DNA of 64,000 bases. It comes from Algibacter miyuki (GTDB lineage: Bacteria; Bacteroidota; Bacteroidia; Flavobacteriales; Flavobacteriaceae). Under the pieces are notes generated by a model that saw only the letters and a program-made list of their open reading frames with translations, searched no databases and was not told the origin of the DNA. Shown one piece after another: positions 39,237 through 48,446 of the stretch. Within the stretch, counting starts at the first letter, position 1. The number at the start of each line of letters is the position of its first letter. The stretch lies in assembly GCF_042427745.1 (NCBI RefSeq), contig NZ_JBHMFA010000005.1; one strand, 5' to 3'. The translations under genes and the position numbers were made by a program.

Positions 39237-40394
39237 TTAATTCATGTACTTTCCTTTTTTACTGCCTTCATACATCACGTATTTTACTAAACGGGATTCT
39301 AATTTGGCATTAAAAAGTTGAATTTTTCGTGACGGTCTTAATCCTACATGCTTTAAAGCATCGAGGTTGGATGTAATAAACCAAGCATCAGTACCTGGAT
39401 AATTTTGTTTTAACGTATCTCCGATATTTGCATAAAACTCTTCCATATCGATATTTAAACGCTCGCCGTAAGGTGGATTAAAAACCATGTGTAGTTTTTC
39501 GTCACCTCCTTTTTGAGTTTTAAAGAAATCTTCGTGTTTTATCTCTATAAAATCTTCCAGTTGGGCGTTAACAACATTTTCTTTGGCTTTGGTTACAGCA
39601 CTTGGAGCTTTATCGAAGCCGATAATTTTATGATGAAAATCGCGTGTTTTTTTAAGTAAAGATTCTTCAATTTTTTCGAATAATTCCACATCCCAATCCG
39701 TCCAACGCTCAAATGCAAATTCTTTTCGCATCAAGTTTGGCGGTATGTTACAGGCAATCATGGCAGCTTCGATAAGCATCGTTCCAGAACCGCACATAGG
39801 GTCCATGAAATCTGTTTGCCCATCCCAACCAGAAAGCATAATTAATCCAGCTGCTAAAACTTCGTTTATTGGTGCAATGTTAGTCGCGGTTTTATAACCA
39901 CGTTTATGCAAAGAATCACCCGATGAATCTAAAGAAATAGTACATTTTCTACGATCGATATGTACGTTTATTTTTATGTCTGGGAATTTTAAATCTACGT
40001 TTGGGCGTACACCTTCGGTATCTCTAAATTTATCAACAATGGCATCTTTTGTTTTTTGTGCGATATAGAGCGAATGGGTAAATAAATCGGAATGTATAGT
40101 CGCATCTACAGCAAGTGTTCCTGTGGCCTTCATATAGTTGGCCCAGTTCATGGCGTAAAGTTTATCGTATAGTTCTTTTTCACTATTAACCGTAAAACTA
40201 TGGATTGGTTTTAGGATTTTAACGGCAGTACGAAGCCCTAAGTTACATTTGTACATAAAACCTTTATCGCCTGAAAAAGATACGTTTCGCACACCTTTTT
40301 TCACGTATAAAGCCCCCATTTGTGTGAGTTCGTTTGCTAATAAATCTTCAAAGCCAAATAAGGTTTTGGCAACCATGTTGAAATTTTCTTCCAT
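39237..40394 (-). CDS. THUMP-domain rRNA/RNA methyltransferase (RlmL N-terminal-like)
   Basis: 385 residues. The N-terminal ferredoxin-like and THUMP domains (about 1-160: AKTLFGFEDLLANELTQMGA, NWANYMKATGTLAVDAT) bind RNA. The Rossmann methyltransferase has DPMCGSGTMLIEAAMIA (SAM motif) and FNPPYGERL (NPPY, N-methyl transfer to a base). This is the Bacteroidota RlmL/TrmN-like family that probably methylates a guanosine N2 of rRNA. Which residue is not decidable here. Confidence 0.88.
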   Translation of the reverse strand: MEENFNMVAKTLFGFEDLLANELTQMGALYVKKGVRNVSFSGDKGFMYKCNLGLRTAVKILKPIHSFTVNSEKELYDKLYAMNWANYMKATGTLAVDATIHSDLFTHSLYIAQKTKDAIVDKFRDTEGVRPNVDLKFPDIKINVHIDRRKCTISLDSSGDSLHKRGYKTATNIAPINEVLAAGLIMLSGWDGQTDFMDPMCGSGTMLIEAAMIACNIPPNLMRKEFAFERWTDWDVELFEKIEESLLKKTRDFHHKIIGFDKAPSAVTKAKENVVNAQLEDFIEIKHEDFFKTQKGGDEKLHMVFNPPYGERLNIDMEEFYANIGDTLKQNYPGTDAWFITSNLDALKHVGLRPSRKIQLFNAKLESRLVKYVMYEGSKKGKYMN

Positions 40395-40634
40395 TTTTTA
40401 CGTCTACGTCTTATAGATTGCAAAAATAACGTAATTTTGCGTAAAGTAGCCTAAATTGGCAGATAATGGGTTAGGGATTGCAGCGGCATCCTTTTTGCTG
40501 AAATTTAAAGACCTTTTACGCGGTTTGTAAATGATTGACTTTACACACTCAACTTCATGTTTTTAAACGAGTTAGCAAAAAGATATAGCAGAAAGCCCGA
40601 CCACGCCCAAGCGTGGTAACCCCCAAAAAATAAT

Positions 40635-41366
40635 ATGGAGAAAGAGGAAAAAAAATGGTTTACATCGTGGTTTGATACGACGTACTACCACATTTTATAC
40701 AAGGATAGAGATGATACCGAGGCGCATGCTTTTATGGATACGCTGACTGAATATTTGAATATGCCTGAGGGCGGAACGGTGCTAGATTTGGCTTGTGGCA
40801 AGGGCAGACATGCGCGATATTTAAACAAAATGGGCTACCATGTAACGGGTGTAGATTTGAGCGAAAACAGTATTGATTTTGCAAAACAGTTTGAAAATCA
40901 TAGTTTGAAATTTGATGTGCACGACATGAGCAAGCCTTATAATAAGCAGTTTGACGCCGTTTTTAATTTATTTACCAGTTTTGGGTATTTTGAAGATGAT
41001 GCTGATAATTTAAGAACAATTGAAGCGATTAAGGCTAATTTGAACGATTTTGGTTTTGGCGTGATTGATTTTATGAACAGTGAGTTTGTGATTGATAATT
41101 TGGTGCCCGAGGAAGTAAAAACGGTAGATGGCATTGATTTTTATTTGAAACGTTACGTGGAAAACGGCTATATTATTAAAGATATTTCGTTTGATACGGA
41201 CGGGAATGCTTATAAATTTCAGGAGCGTGTTCGCGGATTTACTTTAGCCGATTTTCAGTCACTTTTTGAGCAGGCTGGCGTGTATTTATTGGATGTTTTT
41301 GGAGATTATAAATTGAGTAAGTTCAATGCAAAAACATCGGAACGTTTAGTGATGATTTTTAAATAA
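40635..41366 (+). CDS. Class I SAM-dependent methyltransferase
   Basis: 243 residues. VLDLACGKGRHARYLNKMGYHVTGVDLSENSI is a complete SAM-binding motif I and II; FDAVFNLFTSFGYF is motif IV of the Methyltransf_25 type. The C-terminal part (RYVENGYIIKD..FTLADFQSLFEQAG) is typical of small-molecule methyltransferases. Substrate unknown. It precedes the ZIP gene by 85 bp on the same strand. Confidence 0.85.
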   Translation: MEKEEKKWFTSWFDTTYYHILYKDRDDTEAHAFMDTLTEYLNMPEGGTVLDLACGKGRHARYLNKMGYHVTGVDLSENSIDFAKQFENHSLKFDVHDMSKPYNKQFDAVFNLFTSFGYFEDDADNLRTIEAIKANLNDFGFGVIDFMNSEFVIDNLVPEEVKTVDGIDFYLKRYVENGYIIKDISFDTDGNAYKFQERVRGFTLADFQSLFEQAGVYLLDVFGDYKLSKFNAKTSERLVMIFK

Positions 41367-41451
41367 ACAACTGTTGATTTTATGCCTTACAGTGTAAATT
41401 ATTTGAGTTAAAAACACTTATAAACCTCATTTTTTTTGAGTATTTTTTTAG

Positions 41452-42126
41452 ATGATTAAATTTATTTTACCCATAATTGCTGTTATTTTTGGTGTGCTAC
41501 TGGCCACAATTACTAAGAACAAAAAATCGTGGAATACCAAGCTCCTACTTTCTTTTAGTGGTGCTTTTCTGTTGGCTTTAACACTTTTTGAATTATTGCC
41601 AGAGGTGTACCATCATTTGAATTCCAAGCGTACCGGATTATTTATTATGGGCGGTATTTTACTGCAAATTGTTTTGGAATTATTTTCGAAAGGCGCCGAA
41701 CATGGACACGTACATATCCATAAGGAAGATACCGATTTTCCGTGGTTGTTATTTGTTAGTTTGTGTATTCATAGCTTTTTGGAAGGGTTCCCTATACACG
41801 AACACAATGATATGATTTATGGGGTTTTAATTCATAAAATTCCAATTGCGACACTTATCAGTATGTTTTTATTTCAGTCTAGTTTTAGTAGGTCGAAAAT
41901 TGTAGCGTTTTTAGTAATTTTTGCTTGTATGACGCCTCTGGGAACTTTTATTTCTAACACGGCTGATTTTTCGGAACACTTTGCACATAGTATTAATGCT
42001 GTGGTTATTGGTATATTCTTCCATATTTCCACGACCATTTTGTTTGAAAGTGGAGAAGGTCACAAGTTTAATCTAAGCAAATTTATTGCTATTATTTTAG
42101 GCGTTGGAATCGCTTACGTGATTTAG
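41452..42126 (+). CDS. ZIP-family metal transporter
   Basis: 224 residues, seven to eight membrane helices. The metal-binding helices have HSFLEGFPI and HKIPIATLIS, the His/Glu pairs of the ZIP binuclear centre. A His-rich cytoplasmic loop (GAEHGHVHIHKED) precedes them. Imports zinc, iron or manganese across the inner membrane. Slightly short but complete for bacterial ZIPs. Followed by a bidirectional terminator. Confidence 0.9.
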   Translation: MIKFILPIIAVIFGVLLATITKNKKSWNTKLLLSFSGAFLLALTLFELLPEVYHHLNSKRTGLFIMGGILLQIVLELFSKGAEHGHVHIHKEDTDFPWLLFVSLCIHSFLEGFPIHEHNDMIYGVLIHKIPIATLISMFLFQSSFSRSKIVAFLVIFACMTPLGTFISNTADFSEHFAHSINAVVIGIFFHISTTILFESGEGHKFNLSKFIAIILGVGIAYVI

Positions 42127-42180
42127 TATTTCGAGAAGAAAAGAGAATATTAATAAATATCATCTATTTATTAGTAATAA

Positions 42181-42224
42181 AAAAACTCAAATTAGACAAA
42201 GTAATGTTTAATTTGAGTTTTTTT
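42181..42224. terminator. Bidirectional terminator between the ZIP gene and rlmF
   Basis: 14-bp perfect stem AAAAACTCAAATTA (42181-42194) / TAATTTGAGTTTTT (42209-42222) flanked by A- and T-runs, between convergent genes. Confidence 0.85.
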
Positions 42225-42273
42225 GTGTGAAATATCACCAAAAACAAGGCGATTTTCAAAAGCGTAAAACATT

Positions 42274-43167
42274 TTATTTCTCCATAAAAGTCCATGCTAC
42301 AATACGCGATATTTTATTGCCCTGCCCCATGTTTATGGTTTTTATTTCGGTCGCTCCTAATTTTTTAAGCGACGCATACATCCCTTTTACTAAGTCTTTT
42401 TTAGAAACCAAGGTTGTAAACCAATGGCACTGGGTTTTGTAAAGAGAACTTTCGTATAAATAGGTGTGTAAAAAAGCTTTTTCGCCACCTTTGTATAACA
42501 ATTCGTTTTGAGTTCCTGAAAAATTCCGAACCAGCTTATCTGTGTTTTTGTTTAAGTTTTTAGACTTTCGGGTGGTAGCCTCTAAAGCTTCTGCTTCCGA
42601 TTTATAAAATGGCGGATTGCATACTGCAACAGAGAACATTTCGTCTTCTTCTATAATTCCTGTAAAAATATGGGCTTCGTCCTTTTGATGACGCAACGTA
42701 ACACTTTTACTTAAATTATTTTTAGTTACAATTTTATCTGCCGTTTTTAACGATCTCTCATCTATATCAGTGGCTACGAAATCCCAATTGTATTCAGCAT
42801 GCCCCAAAATAGGATAAATACAAGAAGCGCCTGTACCAATATCTAATATTTTAACGCCGTTCTCGGTATTTGTTTTTTTAACTAAATGCGCTATATGGTG
42901 CATATAATCTACACGGCCTGGAATTGGCGGGCATAAATTAGTGTCTGGAAAAGCCCAAAATGTAACGCCATAATATTTAACCAATAAAGCCGTATTTAGT
43001 GCTTTTACTGCTTTGGGGTTGGCAAAATCTATGGTTTGTGTTTGGTGTTTATTTTCAAAAACAAAAGGTAATAAGCCTGGAAATGCAGTGCATAAGGCTT
43101 CTAAATCGTAACCTTCTTGGTGTTTGTTTTTCGGGTGAAAGCTTGGTGTTGTTTTGATGGTATCTAT
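42274..43167 (-). CDS. rlmF: 23S rRNA (adenine-1618-N6) methyltransferase RlmF, start codon not canonical
   Basis: The frame is open from 43173 down to the stop at 42274, and the N-terminal family sequence is present upstream of any ATG: SFHPKNKHQEGYDLEALCTA, ENKHQTQTIDFANPKAVKAL, then YYGVTFWAFPDTNLCPPIPG, DIGTGASCIYPILG (SAM site) and NPPFYKSEAEA. RlmF methylates adenine 1618 of 23S rRNA. Between the upstream stop TAA (43174-43176) and the SFHPKNKH block there is no ATG, GTG or TTG. The only candidates are ATA (43165-43167, used here), ATC (43156-43158) or CTT. A TTG at 42984 would delete the first 60 family residues. Either a rare start codon is used or the true start was lost. Confidence 0.8.
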   Translation of the reverse strand: MDTIKTTPSFHPKNKHQEGYDLEALCTAFPGLLPFVFENKHQTQTIDFANPKAVKALNTALLVKYYGVTFWAFPDTNLCPPIPGRVDYMHHIAHLVKKTNTENGVKILDIGTGASCIYPILGHAEYNWDFVATDIDERSLKTADKIVTKNNLSKSVTLRHQKDEAHIFTGIIEEDEMFSVAVCNPPFYKSEAEALEATTRKSKNLNKNTDKLVRNFSGTQNELLYKGGEKAFLHTYLYESSLYKTQCHWFTTLVSKKDLVKGMYASLKKLGATEIKTINMGQGNKISRIVAWTFMEK

Positions 43168-43263
43168 ATTAAGTTAAAATCTGTATAATTAAGCCTATAC
43201 TGCTTATTGCTAAACACAACGGCGAAAAGAGTTTTGAATCTAATCTTCCGAATTAAGTTTGCC

Positions 43264-43590
43264 TTACCTTTTTGAAAAATCAACGTATTTAAAATCGCCA
43301 ATGGCTCTTAATAAAAACAATTCTGAAATAATCCAGCCGGCATAAAGCCCAATCCAATAAGGTAAATTAAGCGTGCTTAATTCTGCTTTGCAAAAATAGA
43401 CAAAACAAAACGTAATTAAGCCCATTCCAACAATTGCCGTATTAATCTTTTTAGGATTTAGCACACGTTCTTCATTTTCTTTGCACGGTAAAGTCCCTGA
43501 AAGCCTTTATAGCCCACCAAAAAGCCAATTACAACGAATTAAACCTAATAAAAAAATAAAATTAAGTATTACAGATAAAGCTGCAACCAT
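43264..43590 (-). pseudogene. DUF3995 membrane protein gene with in-frame stop
   Basis: From ATG 43590 the frame reads MVAALSVILNFIFLLGLIRCN, WLFGGL, then TAA (43507-43509), and continues in the same frame with RLSGTLPCKENEERVLNPKK, INTAIVGMGLITFCFVYFC and a GDFKYV ending. Aligned with DUF3995 proteins (about 110-140 residues; GG-K-W-GF...LPCKENEERVLNPK), the stop falls at the conserved Trp position. No frameshift is needed, so a nonsense change (or a base-call error) interrupts an otherwise full gene. A residual 66-codon ORF begins at 43464. Confidence 0.7.
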
Positions 43591-43710
43591 CTCTTATAAA
43601 TTTATAATCCAAATTTAGCCTTAATAAACTATAATTATGCCAATTTAGACACAAAGTATCTCTTGCATTTTGTATTTTTAAACTATACTTGCAGCCAATT
43701 TTACAACCAT

Positions 43711-44550
43711 ATGGAAACATTTACAAAATTTTTAGAACAAGAACTTATTAGTGTGGGAGAAAGCCATATTAAGGTATACACATTAGTCTCCATTTTAATT
43801 ATTGTTCTGATCTCTAAACTTATATTAATCTTAATAAAGAAAGCCCTTTTTAGAAAACGTCGCTTTAGCAAGTTTGATAAAGGTAATGCCTATGCCCTAT
43901 TTCAAATTATTCAATATGTAGTTTGGATTATCACCATTGGCCTTGTTTTAGAAACTATTGGTATAAAAGTAACAGTGTTAATCGCAGGATCGGCAGCCTT
44001 ACTTGTTGGTATTGGTTTAGGATTACAGCAAACGTTTAATGATATTATTTCGGGAATTATTTTACTATCGGAACAATCTATAAAAATAGATGATGTACTA
44101 GATGTTGATGGTGAAATTGTTAAAATACAGAGTATCGGACTACGAACCTCTAAAGCTTTGAATACGGATAACGTTTCTATAATTATTCCAAATTCACTTA
44201 TTACCACCAATAAAGTGATTAACTGGAGCCACCAAGCAATGAAAGCGCGTTTTAGAATCAATGTAGGAGTTGCTTACGGCAGCGACATTGATTTGGTTAT
44301 GAAAATTTTAGAAGAAAGCACTTTTGAACATCCGGATATTACAGATCGAGAAACTACCGAAGCTCGATTAATTAATTTTGGAAATTCGTCCTTAGATTTT
44401 CAAGTGCTATTTTTTAGTCAAAAAATATTTCAAATAAGTCGTGTAAAAAGTGATGTCCGAAGAAACATTAGCAAGAAATTTGCTGAACATGGTATTACTA
44501 TTCCGTTTCCTCAAATGGATTTGCACATCAAACCAAATACACCCGAGTAA
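43711..44550 (+). CDS. MscS-family mechanosensitive ion channel
   Basis: Start at 43711 (METFTKFLEQELISVGES) is preferred; a frame from 43663 adds 16 residues. 279 residues with three N-terminal helices; TM3 has the pore signature GLGLQQTFNDIISGIILL. The beta domain (IDDVLDVDGEIVKIQSIGLRTS, IIPNSLITTNKVINWS) and the C-terminal alpha/beta domain (FRINVGVAYGSDIDLV) complete the MscS core. Releases solutes on osmotic downshock. Monocistronic. Confidence 0.92.
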   Translation: METFTKFLEQELISVGESHIKVYTLVSILIIVLISKLILILIKKALFRKRRFSKFDKGNAYALFQIIQYVVWIITIGLVLETIGIKVTVLIAGSAALLVGIGLGLQQTFNDIISGIILLSEQSIKIDDVLDVDGEIVKIQSIGLRTSKALNTDNVSIIIPNSLITTNKVINWSHQAMKARFRINVGVAYGSDIDLVMKILEESTFEHPDITDRETTEARLINFGNSSLDFQVLFFSQKIFQISRVKSDVRRNISKKFAEHGITIPFPQMDLHIKPNTPE

Positions 44551-44625
44551 ACACTTTTATTTAAAACGGCTTTGGAATTTTTAATATCACGAATTCTTTT
44601 ATCTTCGTCCAAAATAAATTCAATC

Positions 44626-45288
44626 ATGTTAAAAGCCGTTATTTTCGATATGGATGGTGTTATTATTGATAGCGAACCGCTACACCACGCCGCTTACCAC
44701 CAAATGTTTCGAGATGTAAATGCCGATGTGTCTGATGCGCTTTACGAATCGTACACTGGGCAATCGACCTTAAATGTTTGCAAGCAGGTGAAAGAACATT
44801 TCAACCTCAAGGAAACTGCAGAAGCTTTGGTTGCTATAAAACGTAAGCATTACGAATACATTTTTGAAAACGATAAAACATTCGATTTAATTGATGGCGT
44901 ACTCGATTTAATTAAAAATTACCACGCCAACGGACTGACTTTAGTTTTAGCATCATCGGCCTCCATGCCTAGTATTGAACGCATTTTTAAACGTTTTGAT
45001 TTGAATAAATATTTTAAAGCTAAACTTAGTGGTGCCGATTTAAAAGCATCGAAACCACATCCTGAAATTTTTATTAAAGCAGCTGAAGCCTCTGGTTTTA
45101 AAGCTTCGGAATGTATGGTTATTGAAGATTCTACAAATGGGATTGCGGCTGCCAACGGGGCAAATATTTTTTGCGTTGGTTTTGATAGTATCCATTCTAA
45201 AAATCAAGATTATACCAACGCCAATTTAAAAATTGAAGATTTTAAGTCGATAACTTTTGAAAAAATAACGTCGTATTTCAACTCCTAA
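44626..45288 (+). CDS. HAD-superfamily hydrolase, beta-phosphoglucomutase-like
   Basis: Start at 44626 (MLKAVIFDMDGVIIDSE) fits the family; an upstream in-frame codon at 44572 adds 18 residues. 220 residues with FDMDGV (nucleophile Asp and DxD), LVLASSAS (Thr/Ser motif), the Lys in KASKPHPEIF and IEDSTNGIAAANGA (acidic motif). The cap domain is of the PGM/YqaB type. It dephosphorylates or isomerises sugar phosphates; specificity unknown. Confidence 0.9.
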   Translation: MLKAVIFDMDGVIIDSEPLHHAAYHQMFRDVNADVSDALYESYTGQSTLNVCKQVKEHFNLKETAEALVAIKRKHYEYIFENDKTFDLIDGVLDLIKNYHANGLTLVLASSASMPSIERIFKRFDLNKYFKAKLSGADLKASKPHPEIFIKAAEASGFKASECMVIEDSTNGIAAANGANIFCVGFDSIHSKNQDYTNANLKIEDFKSITFEKITSYFNS

Positions 45289-45667
45289 TTTATTAGAGAT
45301 TTAATCACCAAAAACGTTCTTGTTATCCAACGTATAATAAGGCTTACTCTATTTCAACTCTTCGGCTACCCTATCCCCCTATGCCTTTATTCTTTTCATT
45401 CTTCAACCTAGGTATGAACTAACTTTTCATTCAAGCATCGTGTCAATTTTACAACGTATGTACATTTAATAGATAAGGATTCTCATATTCATCTATTTTA
45501 TAATACTTATAATACCATTGTTCTTTTTACTAAAACTCTAATAAACCATTCAAAACAAACAACACATCCGTTTTTATTCCCTTTAAAAACAAGGCTTCAC
45601 AGCATGTTTTAATTTTATGGCACGCTGTTTGTAATTATCAAAGTGTATAACATTAAAATATAGCAAT
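45289..45667. other. Intergenic stretch, no gene seen
   Basis: 379 bp of AT-rich DNA with no convincing ORF, RNA or promoter consensus. A 5' untranslated region of the next gene is likely at its right end. Confidence 0.5.
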
Positions 45668-46807
45668 ATGAAAAGATATATATTCTTATTAGCCGGCTTA
45701 ATCTTCACAGGGTTTTCCGTTAATGCAGACACCCCAACAACAAACAGCGACATAAACACCACAATAAATAACAATAGAGGTTACGGAAACTCTTTTATTT
45801 TTGTAGAACGTGGCATTGAATTTTCGATTTTTCCTGATGGACAATTCGATTTCAATTTACAACGTCAAACCTCTAACGTCAATGTTTCTTTACATTCTAG
45901 AAATATCGATTTTAGCTATAATTCGGGTTACGATTATAACGCTTATGTTCAATATGATGAATATGGTGCTATTATTCAAATAGAAAACACGCCAATTTAT
46001 TACGATTATTATGGCCGTATATCGCAAGCTGGAAATGTAAATATAAACTACAACAGTAATGGTTATATTTCGCATGTTGGCGGATTGTATGTACACTACG
46101 ATCGTTATAACAGATATAGTCATTATACAGGATACATTAACAATTATAACCGCGGATATGTTTACCGTCCATGGCACAATTATTACCGTATACCATCATT
46201 AAATTTTCGTGTGGTTTTCAACAGACCTTACCGCCAACATTATACACCAACACGTTATGTTTACAATAGACCTTTTTACAACAATTACCGCCCATCATCG
46301 GCAATTTATAGTCGTCGTGGAAATACAATAACACGAAACAGAAACTACGCTACCGTAAATAGAAGCGCTAGAAATGTTACTAAAATTAACAGAACGACAA
46401 ACTCAAGACGTCAAGTTGCTCAAAACAGCAATAGCGGCCGTCGTTACAATAATTCAATACCAAATAGAACATCGAGTAATAACAGATCTACAAATCGCAC
46501 TTACGCAAAACGCGATAATAGTAGTGTGAAATCGACACCAAATAGAAGTACTACAAGAAGTACAACTACAAGACCAACGATTAATAACAGAACAACAACG
46601 CGTACTCAAAAAAACACGAGAGTACAAAGTCCAAAAACTACAAAAACTCGTACATATAATAGAAGCAATAATACAACTAGAAGTACGAAAAGTACGCCTA
46701 GCACAACTCGAGCTAATACCGCACAAAAAAGTAATAGCAGAGCAACACAAAGCCGAAGTAATTCTAGCAACAATACAAGATCGACAACCACAGGAAGACG
46801 ATCATAA
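45668..46807 (+). CDS. Secreted basic low-complexity protein
   Basis: 379 residues with a signal peptide (MKRYIFLLAGLIFTGFSVNA). Residues about 35-175 are Tyr/Asn-rich with short beta repeats (DEYGAIIQIENTPIYYDYYG; NVNINYNSNGYISHVGGLYV). Residues about 200-379 are almost only Arg, Ser, Thr and Asn (TTRSTTTRPTINNRTTTRTQ), strongly basic and disordered. No family known to me. The basic tail could bind nucleic acid, acidic glycans or the cell surface. Several overlapping reverse-strand ORFs exist only because of the repetitive codons. Confidence 0.7.
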   Translation: MKRYIFLLAGLIFTGFSVNADTPTTNSDINTTINNNRGYGNSFIFVERGIEFSIFPDGQFDFNLQRQTSNVNVSLHSRNIDFSYNSGYDYNAYVQYDEYGAIIQIENTPIYYDYYGRISQAGNVNINYNSNGYISHVGGLYVHYDRYNRYSHYTGYINNYNRGYVYRPWHNYYRIPSLNFRVVFNRPYRQHYTPTRYVYNRPFYNNYRPSSAIYSRRGNTITRNRNYATVNRSARNVTKINRTTNSRRQVAQNSNSGRRYNNSIPNRTSSNNRSTNRTYAKRDNSSVKSTPNRSTTRSTTTRPTINNRTTTRTQKNTRVQSPKTTKTRTYNRSNNTTRSTKSTPSTTRANTAQKSNSRATQSRSNSSNNTRSTTTGRRS

Positions 46808-46828
46808 AAATTTTGGTTGGTTAGTACG

Positions 46829-46876
46829 AAACACCCTGACGATTGTTTGCCTCAAAGCAACTTCGCAGGGTTTTTC
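46829..46876. terminator. Terminator between convergent genes
   Basis: ACCCTG (46833-46838) pairs with CAGGGT (46866-46871), extended by flanking A/T pairs and followed by a T-run. It lies downstream of the secreted-protein gene and between it and the convergent flippase gene. Confidence 0.55.
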
Positions 46877-46918
46877 ATTTTATAGGTTTTACTATCTATT
46901 TTTCCTTTCAAAACAAAC

Positions 46919-48373
46919 TTACAACTTTAAATAACGTTTTAGTAAATTTGAAATATCTTCGGAAAATTTAAATTTAAGCACCATATAGATGTAAAGCACA
47001 GTAATTAAAGTCGATTTTAAACCAATATTTAAAATAGGATGAAATGGAAAGTCCCAAAAGTAAAACAGCAATACCGTAATTGTAATAAACACACCTATCT
47101 GTAATGTTTTAGCTGAAAACGGCAGAATTTTAAACTTGTTATATACAAAGTACAATTTAACGGAATTGTATAAAAATACGGCTAAAAAAGTAGCGAGTCC
47201 TGCGCCATTTATCCCTAAAACAGGAATAAATAACACATTAAGTGCAACCATAATAACAACAAGAATTACACCTAAAACTAGTACCATTCTATAATAATCG
47301 CTATTAAATAAAATGGCATTATTACTCCCTAAAAGTGAATCGTATAATTTTACAATACTAATTAGAAACACTACATACAACCCGCCATTAAATTCTTTAG
47401 GAATAATCAAATAAAGCTGATTGATGTTTAAAACAATCAGCAAAAAGATAAATCCACCTATAATAAACAAGTTGAGTGAACTACGCTTGTATAAATCTTC
47501 TAAAGCTTCAAAATTCTTATCGTTTAAATACTTGGCTGTCATAGGCATTAACAATTGATACATCGAGCGCTGAGGTACTGCTATAACTGCCGTTATAAAA
47601 ATAGCCACATTATAATATGCAATTTGTTCTAGAGGAATATAGTACCCAAGCATCACTTTATCAACATCTAAAAGTGAGGTTGCAATGGCGGCGGCTATAA
47701 TAATTAAAAATGAATATTTTAAAATTCGGCTTAAACCATTAACCCGCTTAAAGGTTAATTTTGGAAACTTTAACGAAAAAGCATAAACTTTCATTATCAG
47801 CATTCTCAGGAAATAAGCCACCACTAAACCAGCCATAAACTGCTCTAAATTGATATATTCAAAATGAAGTAAAAACAAGAGAATCATGGTAAAAACACGG
47901 TGAAAAACTTCTTTCATAAAGTTTCCAAATACCGTTAGCATTTGCACTTTTGCCCAAGAAAAAAAAACCTCGAAATACGCTAATGAAATACCGATAATAA
48001 TAGTATGCCACAGGTAATTTTTAATAATTGCATTTTCATTAGACAATAAATTACCTATAAATTCATGTCCGAAATAAACAATTAAAACTATAGGAATAAT
48101 AACGGCAATAGGCAAAAGCAGCATGAGTGTTAAAAAACTATTTAACGATACACGCGTTTTAAAAGTAGAGTAAAACTTAACTAATGTATTATGTGTACCA
48201 AAATTCATCAAAGGCATAATAACATAAGCCAAAGACAGCATGTAGCCTACCATACCGTAGTATTCCGCACTTAAAAATTTGGTATAAAGAAACAAGGTAT
48301 TTATTGCTCCTACTAAAAACCCCAAATAGGTAGAAATTATGTTTTTAAAGGATTGAGAAGCAACTACGCCCAT
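46919..48373 (-). CDS. Polysaccharide flippase (Wzx/MATE-like)
   Basis: 484 residues with about 14 hydrophobic segments spread over the whole length; the N-terminus (SFKNIISTYLGFLVGAINTLFLY) and the central loop resemble the polysaccharide_synt/MVF families. Wzx-type proteins flip lipid-linked glycan units across the inner membrane. It is downstream of a glycosyltransferase and a YfhO-like gene on the same strand, suggesting an envelope-glycan group. Confidence 0.85.
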   Translation of the reverse strand: MGVVASQSFKNIISTYLGFLVGAINTLFLYTKFLSAEYYGMVGYMLSLAYVIMPLMNFGTHNTLVKFYSTFKTRVSLNSFLTLMLLLPIAVIIPIVLIVYFGHEFIGNLLSNENAIIKNYLWHTIIIGISLAYFEVFFSWAKVQMLTVFGNFMKEVFHRVFTMILLFLLHFEYINLEQFMAGLVVAYFLRMLIMKVYAFSLKFPKLTFKRVNGLSRILKYSFLIIIAAAIATSLLDVDKVMLGYYIPLEQIAYYNVAIFITAVIAVPQRSMYQLLMPMTAKYLNDKNFEALEDLYKRSSLNLFIIGGFIFLLIVLNINQLYLIIPKEFNGGLYVVFLISIVKLYDSLLGSNNAILFNSDYYRMVLVLGVILVVIMVALNVLFIPVLGINGAGLATFLAVFLYNSVKLYFVYNKFKILPFSAKTLQIGVFITITVLLFYFWDFPFHPILNIGLKSTLITVLYIYMVLKFKFSEDISNLLKRYLKL

Positions 48374-48446
48374 AATTATTTTGATTTCAACATTATAATT
48401 TCAAAACAGGTTGATTTGAAATTGATTTTTGTGAATGCTTATTTTA

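Noticed and set aside
46454..46791. Overlapping Cys/Ser- and Val/Leu-rich ORFs opposite the secreted basic protein
   Set aside because: They mirror the repetitive Arg/Ser/Thr codons of the real gene on the plus strand.
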